From contig NZ_CABVPR010000062.1 in assembly GCF_902499135.1 (NCBI RefSeq), forward strand, positions 1 to 36,303: a stretch of 36,303 nucleotides of DNA, read 5' to 3'. A program made the translations under genes and the position numbers. Of the stretch, positions 23,638 to 33,081 are shown one piece after another (within the stretch, counting starts at the first letter, position 1; each line of letters begins with the position of its first letter). The notes beneath the pieces were generated by a model. The model did not search any database and had not been told where the DNA came from. It saw only the letters and a list, made by a program, of their open reading frames with translations. This DNA is from Burkholderia dolosa (GTDB taxonomy: Bacteria > Pseudomonadota > Gammaproteobacteria > Burkholderiales > Burkholderiaceae).

Positions 23638-24867
23638 TCACGACTTCGCTCCGGCGGTGCCGGACGCCGGCCGCGCGGTCGGCGTCGATACGACGACCGC
23701 GTCGCCGTTCGCGAGCGCGTCGCTCGGGTTCGCGACGAGCCGGTCGTTCGACGTGATCGGTCCGTCGACTTCGAGCGTCTGCCCGATCGTGCGCACCACG
23801 GTCACCGGCTTCAGATGCACGACGCCGTTCGCGTCGACGGTCGCGACCGTCGGGCCTTCCGCGCGGAACAGCAGCGTGTTCGCCGGAATCTGCAGCCGGC
23901 CCGCGGGCGTCATCGGCAGCGTCGCCTGCACGTACGCGCCCGGCAGCAGCCGGCCGTCCGGGTTCGGCAGCGTGATTTCGGTCTGCAGCGAACGCGTCGC
24001 GACGTCGATCGCCTCCGCCGTGCGCGTGATCGTGCCGTCGAAGGTCCGTCCCGGCAGCTCGGCCTGCGCGACGCTCACGTGCCGGCCGACCTTCACCTGC
24101 TGCGCGTACGCCTGCGGCACCTGCACGTACAGGCGCAGCCGGTCGGCCTGCACGACCGTGAACAGCGCGCGGCCCGCATTGCCGGCGCTGACGAGGTCGC
24201 CGACGTCGACGTTGCGCTGCGTGATGATGCCGTCGATCGGCGCGACGATGCGCTGGAAGCCCTTCAGCTCGGTGAGCCGGCGCACGTTCGCGTCGGCGGC
24301 CGCGAGATTCGCGCTGCCCTGGCTGAACGCGCCTTGCCGGTCGTCGAGTTCCTGCTGCGACACGGCATCGCGCTGCCGCAGCTGCTGCGCGCGGTCGAAC
24401 GACGTCTTCGCGAGCGCGAGCGCCGCCTGCGCCTGCCGGCGCTGCGCGGCGGCCTGCGCGAGTTCCTGGTCGAGTTCCGGCGTGTCGAGTTCGGCCAGCA
24501 ATTGCCCCTGCTTCACGTGCGCGCCGATGTCGGCGTGCCAGCGCAGCACGTAGCCGCTCGCACGCGCGTAGATCGGCGCCTCGACGAAGCCGCGGAGCGT
24601 GCCCGGCAGCGTCAGCTTGCCGCCCGCGGCGGCGTCGGTCGGATGCACGACGTTCACGTACTGGCGCACGTTCTGCTCGGCGATCGTATCGAGCCGGCCG
24701 CGGTTCAGCACGTCGACGACGATCGTGCGCGCCGCGCCGGCGGCCAGTAGCACGCCGACCGCGATCAGCACGATTCGCGCGCGCCGCGACACCGACGTGC
24801 GCGTCGGCAGATGCATCCCGTGCTCGTCCACCTGGATGCCGACGGAACTGTGATGTTTCTCTTCCAT
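23638..24867 (-). CDS. RND efflux periplasmic adaptor (membrane-fusion protein)
   Basis: 409 residues. An N-terminal membrane anchor (IVLIAVGVLLAAGAA, about 32-48) follows a cytoplasmic leader of about 30 residues. Then come the lipoyl half-motif ASGYVLRWHADIGAHVKQGQ, a helical hairpin (LDTPELDQELAQAAAQRRQA onward), the second lipoyl half IVAPIDGIITQRNVDVGDLV, and beta-barrel and membrane-proximal domains. It is anchored by a transmembrane segment and not by a lipid, unlike AcrA. It links the RND pump (gene 50 bases upstream) with the outer-membrane lipoprotein. Confidence 0.94.
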   Translation of the reverse strand: MEEKHHSSVGIQVDEHGMHLPTRTSVSRRARIVLIAVGVLLAAGAARTIVVDVLNRGRLDTIAEQNVRQYVNVVHPTDAAAGGKLTLPGTLRGFVEAPIYARASGYVLRWHADIGAHVKQGQLLAELDTPELDQELAQAAAQRRQAQAALALAKTSFDRAQQLRQRDAVSQQELDDRQGAFSQGSANLAAADANVRRLTELKGFQRIVAPIDGIITQRNVDVGDLVSAGNAGRALFTVVQADRLRLYVQVPQAYAQQVKVGRHVSVAQAELPGRTFDGTITRTAEAIDVATRSLQTEITLPNPDGRLLPGAYVQATLPMTPAGRLQIPANTLLFRAEGPTVATVDANGVVHLKPVTVVRTIGQTLEVDGPITSNDRLVANPSDALANGDAVVVSTPTARPASGTAGAKS

Positions 24868-24917
24868 GAATGGGACCGGTCAGTATGCGAAGTAAGGGCG
24901 GCGGCCAACGCGCGCGT

Positions 24918-27900
24918 TCACGATTGCGCGGCGCGATGCGCGCGCCGGCGGGCGAGCCGCGCATGCACGCCGCCGAACACGAGCGGCACGAACAGCAGCG
25001 TCGACACGGTCGCGAACAGCAGCCCGCCGATCACCGCGCGGCCGAGCGGCGCGTTCTGCTCGGCGCCTTCGCCGAGTCCGAGCGCCATCGGCACCATCCC
25101 GATGATCATCGCGAGCGCCGTCATCAGCACGGGCCGGATACGCGTCGCGCCGGCTTCCAGCGCGGCGGTCAGCGGCGGCGCGCCGGCCGCGAGCCGCTGC
25201 CGCGCGAACGACACGACGAGAATGCTGTTCGCGGTCGCGACGCCGACCGTCATCACCGCACCCGTCAGCGCGGGCACGCTCAGGTGCGTACCGGTGATGA
25301 ACAGCATCCACGCGATGCCGGCGAGCGCGGCCGGCATCGCGCTAACGATGATCAGCGGATCGAGCCACGACTGGAAATTGACGACGATCAGCAGATAGAC
25401 GAGCACGATCGCCATCGCGACGCCCGCGCCGAGCCCGACGTACGACGTGCGCATCGTATCGATCTGCCCGCGCATCGACAGCTCGGTGCCGCGCGGCAGC
25501 GTCGCGCGCGCGTCGGACACGATGCGGTCGATTTCGGCTGCGACCGAGCCGAGATCGCGGCCGTCGACGCTCACGTACAGATCGATCGCCGGCCGGATGT
25601 TGTAGTGCGTGATCACGGCCGGATTCGCGGCGGTGCGCACCTGCACGAGGTTGCCGAGCAGCTGCAGCGGCATGCCGGTGCGGCCGTTCGCGGAGACCGG
25701 CGTGCCGAGCAGGTCGCCGACCGACGCGATGTCGTACTGCGGGGTCTGGATCTGCAGCGGGTACTGGACGCCGGTGCGCGGGTTGATCCAGAACGACGGC
25801 GTCGTCTGCGAACTGCCGGACAGCGAGATCAGCATGTTCTGCGCGACGTTCTGCGCGGAAAGATTGAGCTGCTGCATGCGCGTACGGTCCATGTCGGCCA
25901 GCAGGGTCGGCTCGTCGTTACGCTGCAGCACGTGCACGTCGACCGCGCCGGGGATTTGCCTGACCTTTTTCATCAGGCTGCTTGCGATGGCCATGTTACT
26001 CGCGAGATCGTTGCCGAGCACCTGCACGTCGATCGCGGCCGGCTGCCCGAAGTTCAGGATCTGCGTGACGATGTCCGACGGCTGAAAGAAGAACTCGACG
26101 CCCGGAAAGCGCCGCGGCAGCAGCGCGCGCAGCGTCTGCACGTAATGCGCGGTCGCACGGTGGCCGGGTTTCAGCGCGATCATCAGTTCGCCGTCGAGCG
26201 TGCCGATCGTGCCCGCGTTGCTGTACGACAGGTTGATGCCGCTCACCGGCAGCCCGAGGTTGTCGACGATCGCACCGAGCTCGTCGGGCGGCACGACTTC
26301 GCGGATCACGCGCTCGACCTGATCCGCGAGGCGCGCGGTTTCCTCGATCCGGTAGCCGGTCGGCGCGCGCAGGTGCAGCCGGATGTTGCCGGAATCGGCG
26401 TTCGGGAAGAAGTCGCGGCCGAGCACGAACACGAGGCCGGTGGACAGCACGCAGAAGCCGAGAAAGCACGTCGCGTAGAAGCGGCGGCGCACTAGCAGGA
26501 TGCTGAGCAGCACGACGTACCACGCGCGCAGCCGCTCGAACGCGGCATTGAACGCGTGATGAACGCGCGCGAAGCGCGACGTCGAACGCGCGGGGCCGCT
26601 GCCTGCCTGCTGCGGACGGAACAGCAGCATCGCGAGCGTCGGCACGAGCGTGCGCGACAGCACGTACGACGCGAGCATCGCGAACACGACCGCTTCCGCG
26701 AGCGGCACGAACAGGAAGCGCGCGACGCCGGTCAGAAAGAACATCGGCACGAACACGATGCAGATGCACAGCGTCGACACGAACGCGGGCACCGCGATCT
26801 CGCCCGCGCCTTCGAGGATCGCGTCGTGCAGGTTCGTGCCCAGATGCAGGTGGCGCTCGATGTTCTCGATCGTGACGGTCGCGTCGTCGACGAGAATCCC
26901 GACCGCGAGCGCGAGCCCGCCGAGCGTCATGATGTTGATGGTTTCGCCGAGCGCGGCGAGCGCGATCAGCGACGTGAAGATCGACAGCGGAATCGAGATC
27001 GCGATGATCAGCGTGCTGCGCCAGTTGCCGAGGAACAGCAGGATCATCATTGCGGTCAGCACGGCGGCGATCAGCGCTTCGTGAATCACGCCCTGCACGG
27101 CCGCGTCGACGAACACCGACTGGTCGAACAGCGGCGTGATCGTGAGCCCTTCGGGCAGCGTCGGGATCACCTTCGGCAGCAGCGCCTTCAGGTCCGACAC
27201 GACCTTCAGCGTCGACGCGTCGCCGGTCTTCAGGATCGACACGAGCACGCCGCGCTGGCCGTTCTGCCGCACGACGTTGGTCTGCGGCGCGAAGCCGTCG
27301 CGCACCGATGCGACCTCGCGCAGATACGTCGTCGCGCCGTTGACGGTCTGCACCGGCAGATTGTCGATGTCGGCGATCGTGTCGGCCGATGCGTTGGTGT
27401 CGATCCGGTATTCGGTCTGGCCCATCTTCGCGGTGCCGGTCGGCAGCACGAGGTTCTGCGCATTGACCGCGTTCACGATGTCGGCCGGCGTGAGCCCCTT
27501 CGCGAGCAGCGCCTGCGGATCGAGATCGACCGCGACCACGCGCGTGCGGCCGCCGTACGGAAACGGCACCTGCGCGCCCGGAATCGTGATCAGCTGCGGG
27601 CGCAGGAAGTTCAGCGCGATGTCCGCGAGCGACTGTTCGCCGAGCGTCCGGCTCGACAGCCCGAGCTGGATCACCGGGATGCTCGACGCGGAATACGTGA
27701 TCACGAGCGGCGGCGTCGCGCCTTGCGGCATCTGCCGGACGATCGCCTGCGCGGACGACACCGTCTGCGCGATCGCCGTCTGCACGTTCGCGCCCGGCTG
27801 CAGGAACACTTTCACGACCGCGATGCCGGGCAGCGACGTCGACTCGATGTGCTGGATGTTGTTGACGGTCGTCGTCAGCACCCGCTCGTGGACGGACGTG

Positions 27901-28088
27901 ATCCGGTTCGTCATGTCCGTCGCGGACAAGCCGTTGTAATTCCAGATCACGCTGATCACCGGAATGTTGATCGACGGCAGCACGTCGACGGGCGTGCGCA
28001 TCAGCGCGAGCGGCGTGGCCAGCACGATCATGATGGCCATCACGATGAACGTGTACGGGCGCCTGAGCGCGAGATGGACGATCCACAT
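24918..28088 (-). CDS. RND-family efflux pump, inner-membrane permease
   Basis: 1056 residues, normal for the family. Twelve helices and two large periplasmic loops fit the internal duplication. The proton-relay helix 4 reads GILVDDATVTIENIERH, with the paired Asp at about 401-402 as in AcrB (407/408). The LFLGNWRSTLIIAISIPLSI segment after helix 2 is also typical. This sequence is the drug (hydrophobe/amphiphile) class and not the metal-exporting CusA class, which has a different helix-4 motif. The ATG at 28088 matches the family opening MWIVHLALRRPYTF, although no clear ribosome binding site precedes it. It is the first gene of a five-gene operon. The substrate is unknown. Confidence 0.95.
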   Translation of the reverse strand: MWIVHLALRRPYTFIVMAIMIVLATPLALMRTPVDVLPSINIPVISVIWNYNGLSATDMTNRITSVHERVLTTTVNNIQHIESTSLPGIAVVKVFLQPGANVQTAIAQTVSSAQAIVRQMPQGATPPLVITYSASSIPVIQLGLSSRTLGEQSLADIALNFLRPQLITIPGAQVPFPYGGRTRVVAVDLDPQALLAKGLTPADIVNAVNAQNLVLPTGTAKMGQTEYRIDTNASADTIADIDNLPVQTVNGATTYLREVASVRDGFAPQTNVVRQNGQRGVLVSILKTGDASTLKVVSDLKALLPKVIPTLPEGLTITPLFDQSVFVDAAVQGVIHEALIAAVLTAMMILLFLGNWRSTLIIAISIPLSIFTSLIALAALGETINIMTLGGLALAVGILVDDATVTIENIERHLHLGTNLHDAILEGAGEIAVPAFVSTLCICIVFVPMFFLTGVARFLFVPLAEAVVFAMLASYVLSRTLVPTLAMLLFRPQQAGSGPARSTSRFARVHHAFNAAFERLRAWYVVLLSILLVRRRFYATCFLGFCVLSTGLVFVLGRDFFPNADSGNIRLHLRAPTGYRIEETARLADQVERVIREVVPPDELGAIVDNLGLPVSGINLSYSNAGTIGTLDGELMIALKPGHRATAHYVQTLRALLPRRFPGVEFFFQPSDIVTQILNFGQPAAIDVQVLGNDLASNMAIASSLMKKVRQIPGAVDVHVLQRNDEPTLLADMDRTRMQQLNLSAQNVAQNMLISLSGSSQTTPSFWINPRTGVQYPLQIQTPQYDIASVGDLLGTPVSANGRTGMPLQLLGNLVQVRTAANPAVITHYNIRPAIDLYVSVDGRDLGSVAAEIDRIVSDARATLPRGTELSMRGQIDTMRTSYVGLGAGVAMAIVLVYLLIVVNFQSWLDPLIIVSAMPAALAGIAWMLFITGTHLSVPALTGAVMTVGVATANSILVVSFARQRLAAGAPPLTAALEAGATRIRPVLMTALAMIIGMVPMALGLGEGAEQNAPLGRAVIGGLLFATVSTLLFVPLVFGGVHARLARRRAHRAAQS

Positions 28089-28327
28089 GGAAGGGGCGGT
28101 GGGGCGGGCGGCGGTCAGGCGTCGATGAAGGGAACCCGCATGATAGGCGTCGGCATGGCACGCGCTACTGACGCGAAACTGGCGGGATTGTCAGCTTGCC
28201 GCGCGCGGCGCGCCGGCCGATTCGGCAGACGAAACGCGCGCATGCGCGGCTTGTGCCGCACCCCGGAGACGGCTGCGGCAGCGGGCATGCATCCGGCATC
28301 GGCGACGGTTTCGCGCATCGGGAAAGC

Positions 28328-29083
28328 TCAGATCTGTTCCATTCCGAACCGCGCGAGCGCGGCGAGATCGACGACGTCGATCTGGTTGTATGCGAGCCGC
28401 AGCACGCCGCGCCTCTCGAGTTGCTGCAGCGCCTGGTTGATCCGCTGCCGCGACACGCCGACGAGCATCCCGAGCTCCTCCTGCGAGATCGCGAGCGACG
28501 GGCCGGTGTCCGGATACAGGTCCGGGTTGAACAGCTGAGCGAGCGACTGCGCGACGCGCGCGTCGACGTCGAGCAGCCGGCTGTTCTGGATCGACGCGAT
28601 GAATTCGCCCATCCGGTTGTTCAGCTGGTGGATCACGAAGCGCGTGAACGGCAGGCTGCTGTCGAGCAGCGCGTGGAACGTATCGGCCGGCACGAACAGC
28701 ACGGTCGAGCGCTGGATCGCGACGACCTCGTACTTGCGCGGCTCGCGCTTGATCACGCTGCCTTCGCCGAACCAGCCGCCCGACGGCACGCCGGAGAACG
28801 TGCAGCCGCGCCCGGACGCGTTGAAGATCGCGAGCTTCAGCAGCCCGCGATGCACGCCGATCCAGTATTCGGACGGCGCGAGCCGCCGCGCGATCACGTC
28901 GCCGGCTTCGCATTGCTCGGCGTGCGATTGCGCGAGCACGAGCGCGCGATGCTCGGGTGCGAGCGCGCGAAACCACGCGCATGAGTCGAACAGCGCGGAC
29001 AGGGCCGGCAGCGGCGCGTGCTGCGCGGACGTGTCCGCGCAACGTGCGGCCGCATCGCGCGGCGCGGCGACGGAATCGGACAT
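28328..29083 (-). CDS. Crp/Fnr-family transcriptional regulator
   Basis: 251 residues. A cyclic-nucleotide-binding-like beta barrel (about 45-155) includes YWIGVHRGLLKLAIFN and GGWFGEGSVIKREPRKYEVV. The long dimerisation helix is followed by a winged helix-turn-helix, ISQEELGMLVGVSRQRINQA then LQQLERRGVLRL (about 200-235). The N-terminal Cys residues do not have FNR spacing, so an oxygen-sensing Fe-S cluster is unlikely. The effector is unknown. The ATG at 29083 has a weak ribosome binding site. It is divergent from an acyl-CoA synthetase, with a TGTCG-N6-TGACA dyad between the two. Confidence 0.9.
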   Translation of the reverse strand: MSDSVAAPRDAAARCADTSAQHAPLPALSALFDSCAWFRALAPEHRALVLAQSHAEQCEAGDVIARRLAPSEYWIGVHRGLLKLAIFNASGRGCTFSGVPSGGWFGEGSVIKREPRKYEVVAIQRSTVLFVPADTFHALLDSSLPFTRFVIHQLNNRMGEFIASIQNSRLLDVDARVAQSLAQLFNPDLYPDTGPSLAISQEELGMLVGVSRQRINQALQQLERRGVLRLAYNQIDVVDLAALARFGMEQI

Positions 29084-29131
29084 GGATGCGGGTTTGCGAG
29101 GATAGGGATAACGCGCAGCGGTCGCCGCGCA

Positions 29132-29153
29132 GTCTGTCGTTTCGATGACAGAC
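29132..29153. promoter_or_regulatory. Crp/Fnr-like operator in the divergent promoter
   Basis: GTCTGTC-N8-GACAGAC is a perfect 7-bp inverted repeat. Its core can be written TGTCG-N6-TGACA, the spacing of Crp/Fnr-family sites (TGTGA-N6-TCACA). It lies about 50 bases from the regulator start codon and about 100 from the acyl-CoA synthetase start, so it is a good candidate site for the adjacent regulator. Confidence 0.55.
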
Positions 29154-29202
29154 GGCTCACAATAGCGGCCGTTAGGCTGTCGGCAATTGAACCACACCAG
29201 AA

Positions 29203-29229
29203 CGATCCGCGGCGCACGCCCGCGGATCG
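29203..29229 (+). promoter_or_regulatory. 10-bp hairpin in the acyl-CoA synthetase leader
   Basis: CGATCCGCGG (29203-29212) and CCGCGGATCG (29220-29229) pair perfectly around a 7-base loop. It ends 10 bases before the GGAGACAGG ribosome binding site (29240-29248). There is no T run, so it is not a terminator. It may be an mRNA leader structure or an operator. Confidence 0.6.
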
Positions 29230-29251
29230 ATCGAACACGGGAGACAGGATC

Positions 29252-30904
29252 ATGACGCAGATGTTCGAGGCTGGGCTCGGCCGCCGCGACGCCAACTACG
29301 TGCCGCTCACGCCGATCGACTTCCTGGTGCGCTCGGCCGAGGTCTACGGCGAGCGCGTCGCGATCGTGCACGGCGACGTGCGGCGCACGTGGGCCGACAC
29401 GTATGCGCGCGCGAAGCGGCTCGCGAGCGCGCTCGCGCAAGCCGGCGTCGCGCGCGGCGACACGGTCGCGGCCGTGCTGCCGAACATTCCGGCGATGATC
29501 GAAGCGCACTTCGGCGTGCCGATGGCCGGCGCGGTGCTGAACACGATCAACACGCGGCTCGACATCGCGTCGGTGCTGTTCATGCTGCGTCACGGCGAAG
29601 CGAAGGTGCTGATCGTCGATACCGAATATGCGGAGCTCGCGCAGCGCGTCGCGCTCGAATTGCCGGCGCTGAAGATCGTCAGCGTCGCCGACGCGATGCC
29701 GGCCGACCTCGCGCGCTTCGCGCGCGCGACCGACTACGAAGCGTTCGTCGCCGGCGGCGATCCCGACTACGCATGGACGCCGCCCGCCGACGAGTGGGAC
29801 GCGATCGCGCTGAACTACACGTCGGGCACGACCGGCGATCCGAAGGGCGTCGTCTATCACCATCGCGGCGCGTATCTCGCGGCGATCAGCAACCTGCTCG
29901 AATGGGACATGCCGAAGCACGCGGTGTATCTGTGGACGCTGCCGATGTTCCACTGCAACGGCTGGTGCTTTCCGTGGGCGGTCGCCGCGCGCGCGGGCGT
30001 GAACGTGTGCCTGCGCAAGTTCGACGCGAAGACGGTGTTCGACCTGATCCGCCGCGAACGCGTCACGCACTATTGCGGCGCGCCGATCGTGCAGAGCGCG
30101 ATCGCGAACGCGCCGGCCGAATTCCGCGCGGGAATCGACCACACGGTGCACGCGATGGTCGCGGGCGCGGCGCCCGCGCCGGCCGTGATCGCGAAGATGA
30201 AGGAGATCGGCTTCGACCTGCTGCACGTGTACGGGCTCACCGAGGTCTACGGACCGGCCACCGTATGCGCGAAGCAGTCGCACTGGGACGCGCTGTCGGA
30301 CGACGAGCGCGCGCGGCTCAATGCACGGCAGGGCGTGCGCTACCACCTCGAAGCGGGCGCGACGGTGCTCGACCCCGACACGATGGCGCCGGTGCCGGCC
30401 GACGGCGAGACGCTCGGCGAAATCATGTTCCGCGGCAACATCTGCATGAAGGGCTACCTGAAGAACCCGAAGGCGACCGACGAAGCGTTCCAGGGCGGCT
30501 GGTTCCATACCGGCGATCTCGGCGTGCTGACGCCGGACGGCTATATCCGGATCAAGGATCGCCGCAAGGACATCATCATTTCGGGCGGCGAGAACATCTC
30601 GAGCATCGAGGTCGAGGACGCGCTGTACCGGCATCCGGCCGTCGCGGTCGCGGCCGTCGTCGCGATGCCCGATCCGAAGTGGGGCGAGGTGCCGTGCGCG
30701 TTCGTCGAATTGCGCGAAGGCGCGAGCGCGACGGAGGACGAGATCGTCGCGCACTGCCGGCAGCTGCTCGCCGGCTTCAAGGTGCCGAAGGCCGTGCGCT
30801 TCGGCGAGCTGCCGAAGACGTCGACCGGCAAGATCCAGAAATTCCAGTTGCGCAACGCGGTCGGCTCGACCGCGGCGATCGATCTGGCCGGCGACAAGAA
30901 GTAG
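29252..30904 (+). CDS. Fatty acyl-CoA synthetase (AMP-binding family)
   Basis: 550 residues. It activates a carboxylic acid to an acyl-adenylate and then to the CoA thioester. Core motifs are intact: the phosphate loop YTSGTTGDPKGVVYHHRG (from about 189), LPMFHCNGW (about 231), YGLTEVYGP (about 329), the WFHTGDLG/DRRKD region (about 415-435), GGENISSIEVED, and the catalytic Lys in PKTSTGKIQKF (about 525). MFHCNGW and overall length suit the medium-chain AlkK-like group. GGAGACAGG precedes the ATG. It is divergent from the Crp/Fnr gene and convergent with the chemoreceptor gene (32-base gap). Confidence 0.93.
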   Translation: MTQMFEAGLGRRDANYVPLTPIDFLVRSAEVYGERVAIVHGDVRRTWADTYARAKRLASALAQAGVARGDTVAAVLPNIPAMIEAHFGVPMAGAVLNTINTRLDIASVLFMLRHGEAKVLIVDTEYAELAQRVALELPALKIVSVADAMPADLARFARATDYEAFVAGGDPDYAWTPPADEWDAIALNYTSGTTGDPKGVVYHHRGAYLAAISNLLEWDMPKHAVYLWTLPMFHCNGWCFPWAVAARAGVNVCLRKFDAKTVFDLIRRERVTHYCGAPIVQSAIANAPAEFRAGIDHTVHAMVAGAAPAPAVIAKMKEIGFDLLHVYGLTEVYGPATVCAKQSHWDALSDDERARLNARQGVRYHLEAGATVLDPDTMAPVPADGETLGEIMFRGNICMKGYLKNPKATDEAFQGGWFHTGDLGVLTPDGYIRIKDRRKDIIISGGENISSIEVEDALYRHPAVAVAAVVAMPDPKWGEVPCAFVELREGASATEDEIVAHCRQLLAGFKVPKAVRFGELPKTSTGKIQKFQLRNAVGSTAAIDLAGDKK

Positions 30905-30936
30905 GCGGACGGCCGTTCGTCGCCGCGCGTCGACGC

Positions 30937-32919
30937 TCACGCGTCGCGCTCGAGGCGGAACACGCTGACCGCTTCGGACAGCTGCGCGGCCTGGTCGCGC
31001 AGCGCGACGGCCGCGCGCTCTGCGTCCGCGATCAGCGTCGCGTTCTGCTGCGTCGCCTCGCCGATCTGCGTGACCGCGACGTTCACCTGCTCGATGCCCG
31101 TCGATTGCTCGCGCGATGCGGCGCTGATCTCGCCGATCAGCGTGCGGACCTGGTCGACCCGCGCGACGATGTCGCGCATCGTGCCGCGCGCGGCGTCCGC
31201 GATCCGGTAGCCCTGTTCGACGGTCGTCGACGATTCGGCGCTCAGCGCGTCGATCTCCTTGACCGCCGCCGCGCTGCGCTGCGCGAGCGCGCGCACCTCG
31301 GCCGCGACGACCGCGAAGCCCTTGCCGTGCTCGCCCGCGCGTGCGGCTTCGACTGCCGCGTTCAGCGCGAGGATGTTGGTCTGGAACGCGATGCCTTCGA
31401 TCGCGCTCGTGATCTCGGCGATCCGGCGCGTCGTGCGGCCGATCTCGTCCATCGTCGCGACCACGCGCTGCACGGCCTCGTCGCCGCTGGTCGCGGCGAC
31501 CGCTGCGTCGGCGACCAGCGCATTCGCCTGCGCCGCGTGTTCGGCGTTCTGCTGCACGGCCGCCGTGATCTGCTCCATGCTGGCCGCCGTCTGTTCGACG
31601 CTGCTCGCCTGCGTCGCGATTCGCGCGGCGATGTCGCCGCTGCCGGCCGCGATCCCGACCGTGCCGCGGGCGATGTCGGCCGAGCCGCTGCGGACCTGCG
31701 CGACGATCTGTGCGAGACCGTCGCCGATCCCGTCGACCGCCTGCACGAGCCGGCCGATCTCGTCGTTGCCGGCCGCGGCGCGCGACGCGGCGCCGTCGCG
31801 GATTCGCACGCTGAGATCGCCGGCCGCATAGCGCTCGGACGCGCGTGCAGCGGCGTCGAGCGGCCGGCTCACGACGCGGCGCACGACGAGCGCGAACAGC
31901 ACCGCGAACGCGGCGACCAGCACGGCGGCGATCAGCAGAAAGCGGTTGCGGGTCGCGCGCATGTCGGCGAGCAGTTCGTCGTCGAGCGCGATGCCGCCGA
32001 CGAGCCATTGCCATTGCGGAATCGTCGTGAACGACACGAACTTGTCGGTCGGCCGCGCGTCGTGCGCGGCCGGATCGGCCGACGTGTACGCGATGCGGCC
32101 CTGGCCGGCCGCGAGCATCTGCGTGTACGGCGCGCGCGTATCGTCGGCACGCTGTCCGGCCGCGTCCGGATGGACGACGAACGTGCCGCGCGAGGTGCCG
32201 GGCGACGCATCGAGCACGAAGTAGTAGCCGTTGCTGCCGATCTTCAGCGCGCGAATGCCGTCCTGCACGAGCTGCAGCTCCGTGCCGACGTCGATGCCGA
32301 CGAACAGCGCGCCGATCACGCGGCCCGTCGCATCGGTCACCGGCTTGTACTGCGTGATGTACGGGCGGCCGAACAGCTTCGCGAGGCCCGTGTAGCTGCG
32401 CCCGGCGACGAGCGGCGCATACGCGGGGCCGGCGCGGTCGAGCTTCGTACCGACCGCGCGCGTGCCGTCCTGCTTCTTCAGCGACGTCGTGATGCGCACG
32501 AAATCGTCGCCGTCGCGCGCGAAGATCGTCGCGATTGCGCCGCTTTTTTGCAGGAACTGGTCCGGAATCGAGTAATCGAGGTCGAGCGCCTGGCCGCCCG
32601 CGGACAGGGTCGGCGCGGCGACGCCGCCGATGTCGACGGTCCGGGTCGGATCGAGCGCGAAATCGGCAGGCAGGAAGCTCGCGAACAGCGACATCGCGCG
32701 CGTGGCTTCGGCCGACAGCGCCTTGTCGAACAGCTCGACCATCGCGCGGATCGACTGCTCCTTGTCGGCGATCCGCGCGTGCGCCTCTTCGGCGAGCTGC
32801 TGGCCCGCGAAATGGGCGAGTGCCCACGCGAAAACGGTGAACAGCAGCGCGACGAGCGCGCACGCCAGCGCGGCAAGGCGGGTGCCGACGCTCGCCCGGC
32901 CCAATTGAGTCAATCTCAT
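30937..32919 (-). CDS. Methyl-accepting chemotaxis protein with periplasmic Cache domain
   Basis: 660 residues. Helix 1 (about 14-34), a large periplasmic domain (about 35-310) of the Cache_3-Cache_2 type, helix 2 (about 315-335), HAMP ([20 protein letters not shown] onward), and the signalling coiled coil are all visible. The highly conserved hairpin tip is [20 protein letters not shown] then [20 protein letters not shown] (about 500-540). Periplasmic features include [19 protein letters not shown] and [10 protein letters not shown], typical of single-Cache ligand sensors; the ligand is unknown. There is no C-terminal CheR-binding pentapeptide. AGGA lies 6 bases before the ATG. A sigma-28 promoter upstream supports flagellar-regulon control. 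Confidence 0.94.
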   Translation of the reverse strand: MRLTQLGRASVGTRLAALACALVALLFTVFAWALAHFAGQQLAEEAHARIADKEQSIRAMVELFDKALSAEATRAMSLFASFLPADFALDPTRTVDIGGVAAPTLSAGGQALDLDYSIPDQFLQKSGAIATIFARDGDDFVRITTSLKKQDGTRAVGTKLDRAGPAYAPLVAGRSYTGLAKLFGRPYITQYKPVTDATGRVIGALFVGIDVGTELQLVQDGIRALKIGSNGYYFVLDASPGTSRGTFVVHPDAAGQRADDTRAPYTQMLAAGQGRIAYTSADPAAHDARPTDKFVSFTTIPQWQWLVGGIALDDELLADMRATRNRFLLIAAVLVAAFAVLFALVVRRVVSRPLDAAARASERYAAGDLSVRIRDGAASRAAAGNDEIGRLVQAVDGIGDGLAQIVAQVRSGSADIARGTVGIAAGSGDIAARIATQASSVEQTAASMEQITAAVQQNAEHAAQANALVADAAVAATSGDEAVQRVVATMDEIGRTTRRIAEITSAIEGIAFQTNILALNAAVEAARAGEHGKGFAVVAAEVRALAQRSAAAVKEIDALSAESSTTVEQGYRIADAARGTMRDIVARVDQVRTLIGEISAASREQSTGIEQVNVAVTQIGEATQQNATLIADAERAAVALRDQAAQLSEAVSVFRLERDA

Positions 32920-32979
32920 ACGGCATCCTGAGTGGGGAGGGAGAGAGGCGGAACGCACGCGTCACCGCTCGTCGTCACT

Positions 32980-33006
32980 TAAACGGCAACTTCGACGGAT
33001 TCTTTA
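32980..33006 (-). promoter_or_regulatory. Sigma-28 (FliA) promoter of the chemoreceptor gene
   Basis: On the minus strand, TAAAGAAT (33006-32999), exactly 11 bases, then GCCGTTTA (32987-32980). The known FliA consensus is TAAAGTTT-N11-GCCGATAA, so each box matches 6 of 8 with the correct spacing. It lies about 60 bases upstream of the chemoreceptor ATG. Confidence 0.75.
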
Positions 33007-33081
33007 GCGGCGGTTGCGCAGGTGTGCGTGCGCACGGCGCACCGTGCGCGCGAGTCGCGGCCGGACCGACGGCCGATGCGG

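Noticed and set aside
24918-28088. Heavy-metal (CusA-type) RND pump
   Set aside because: Helix 4 carries the drug-class VDDA motif, and the Met clusters of CusA are not apparent.
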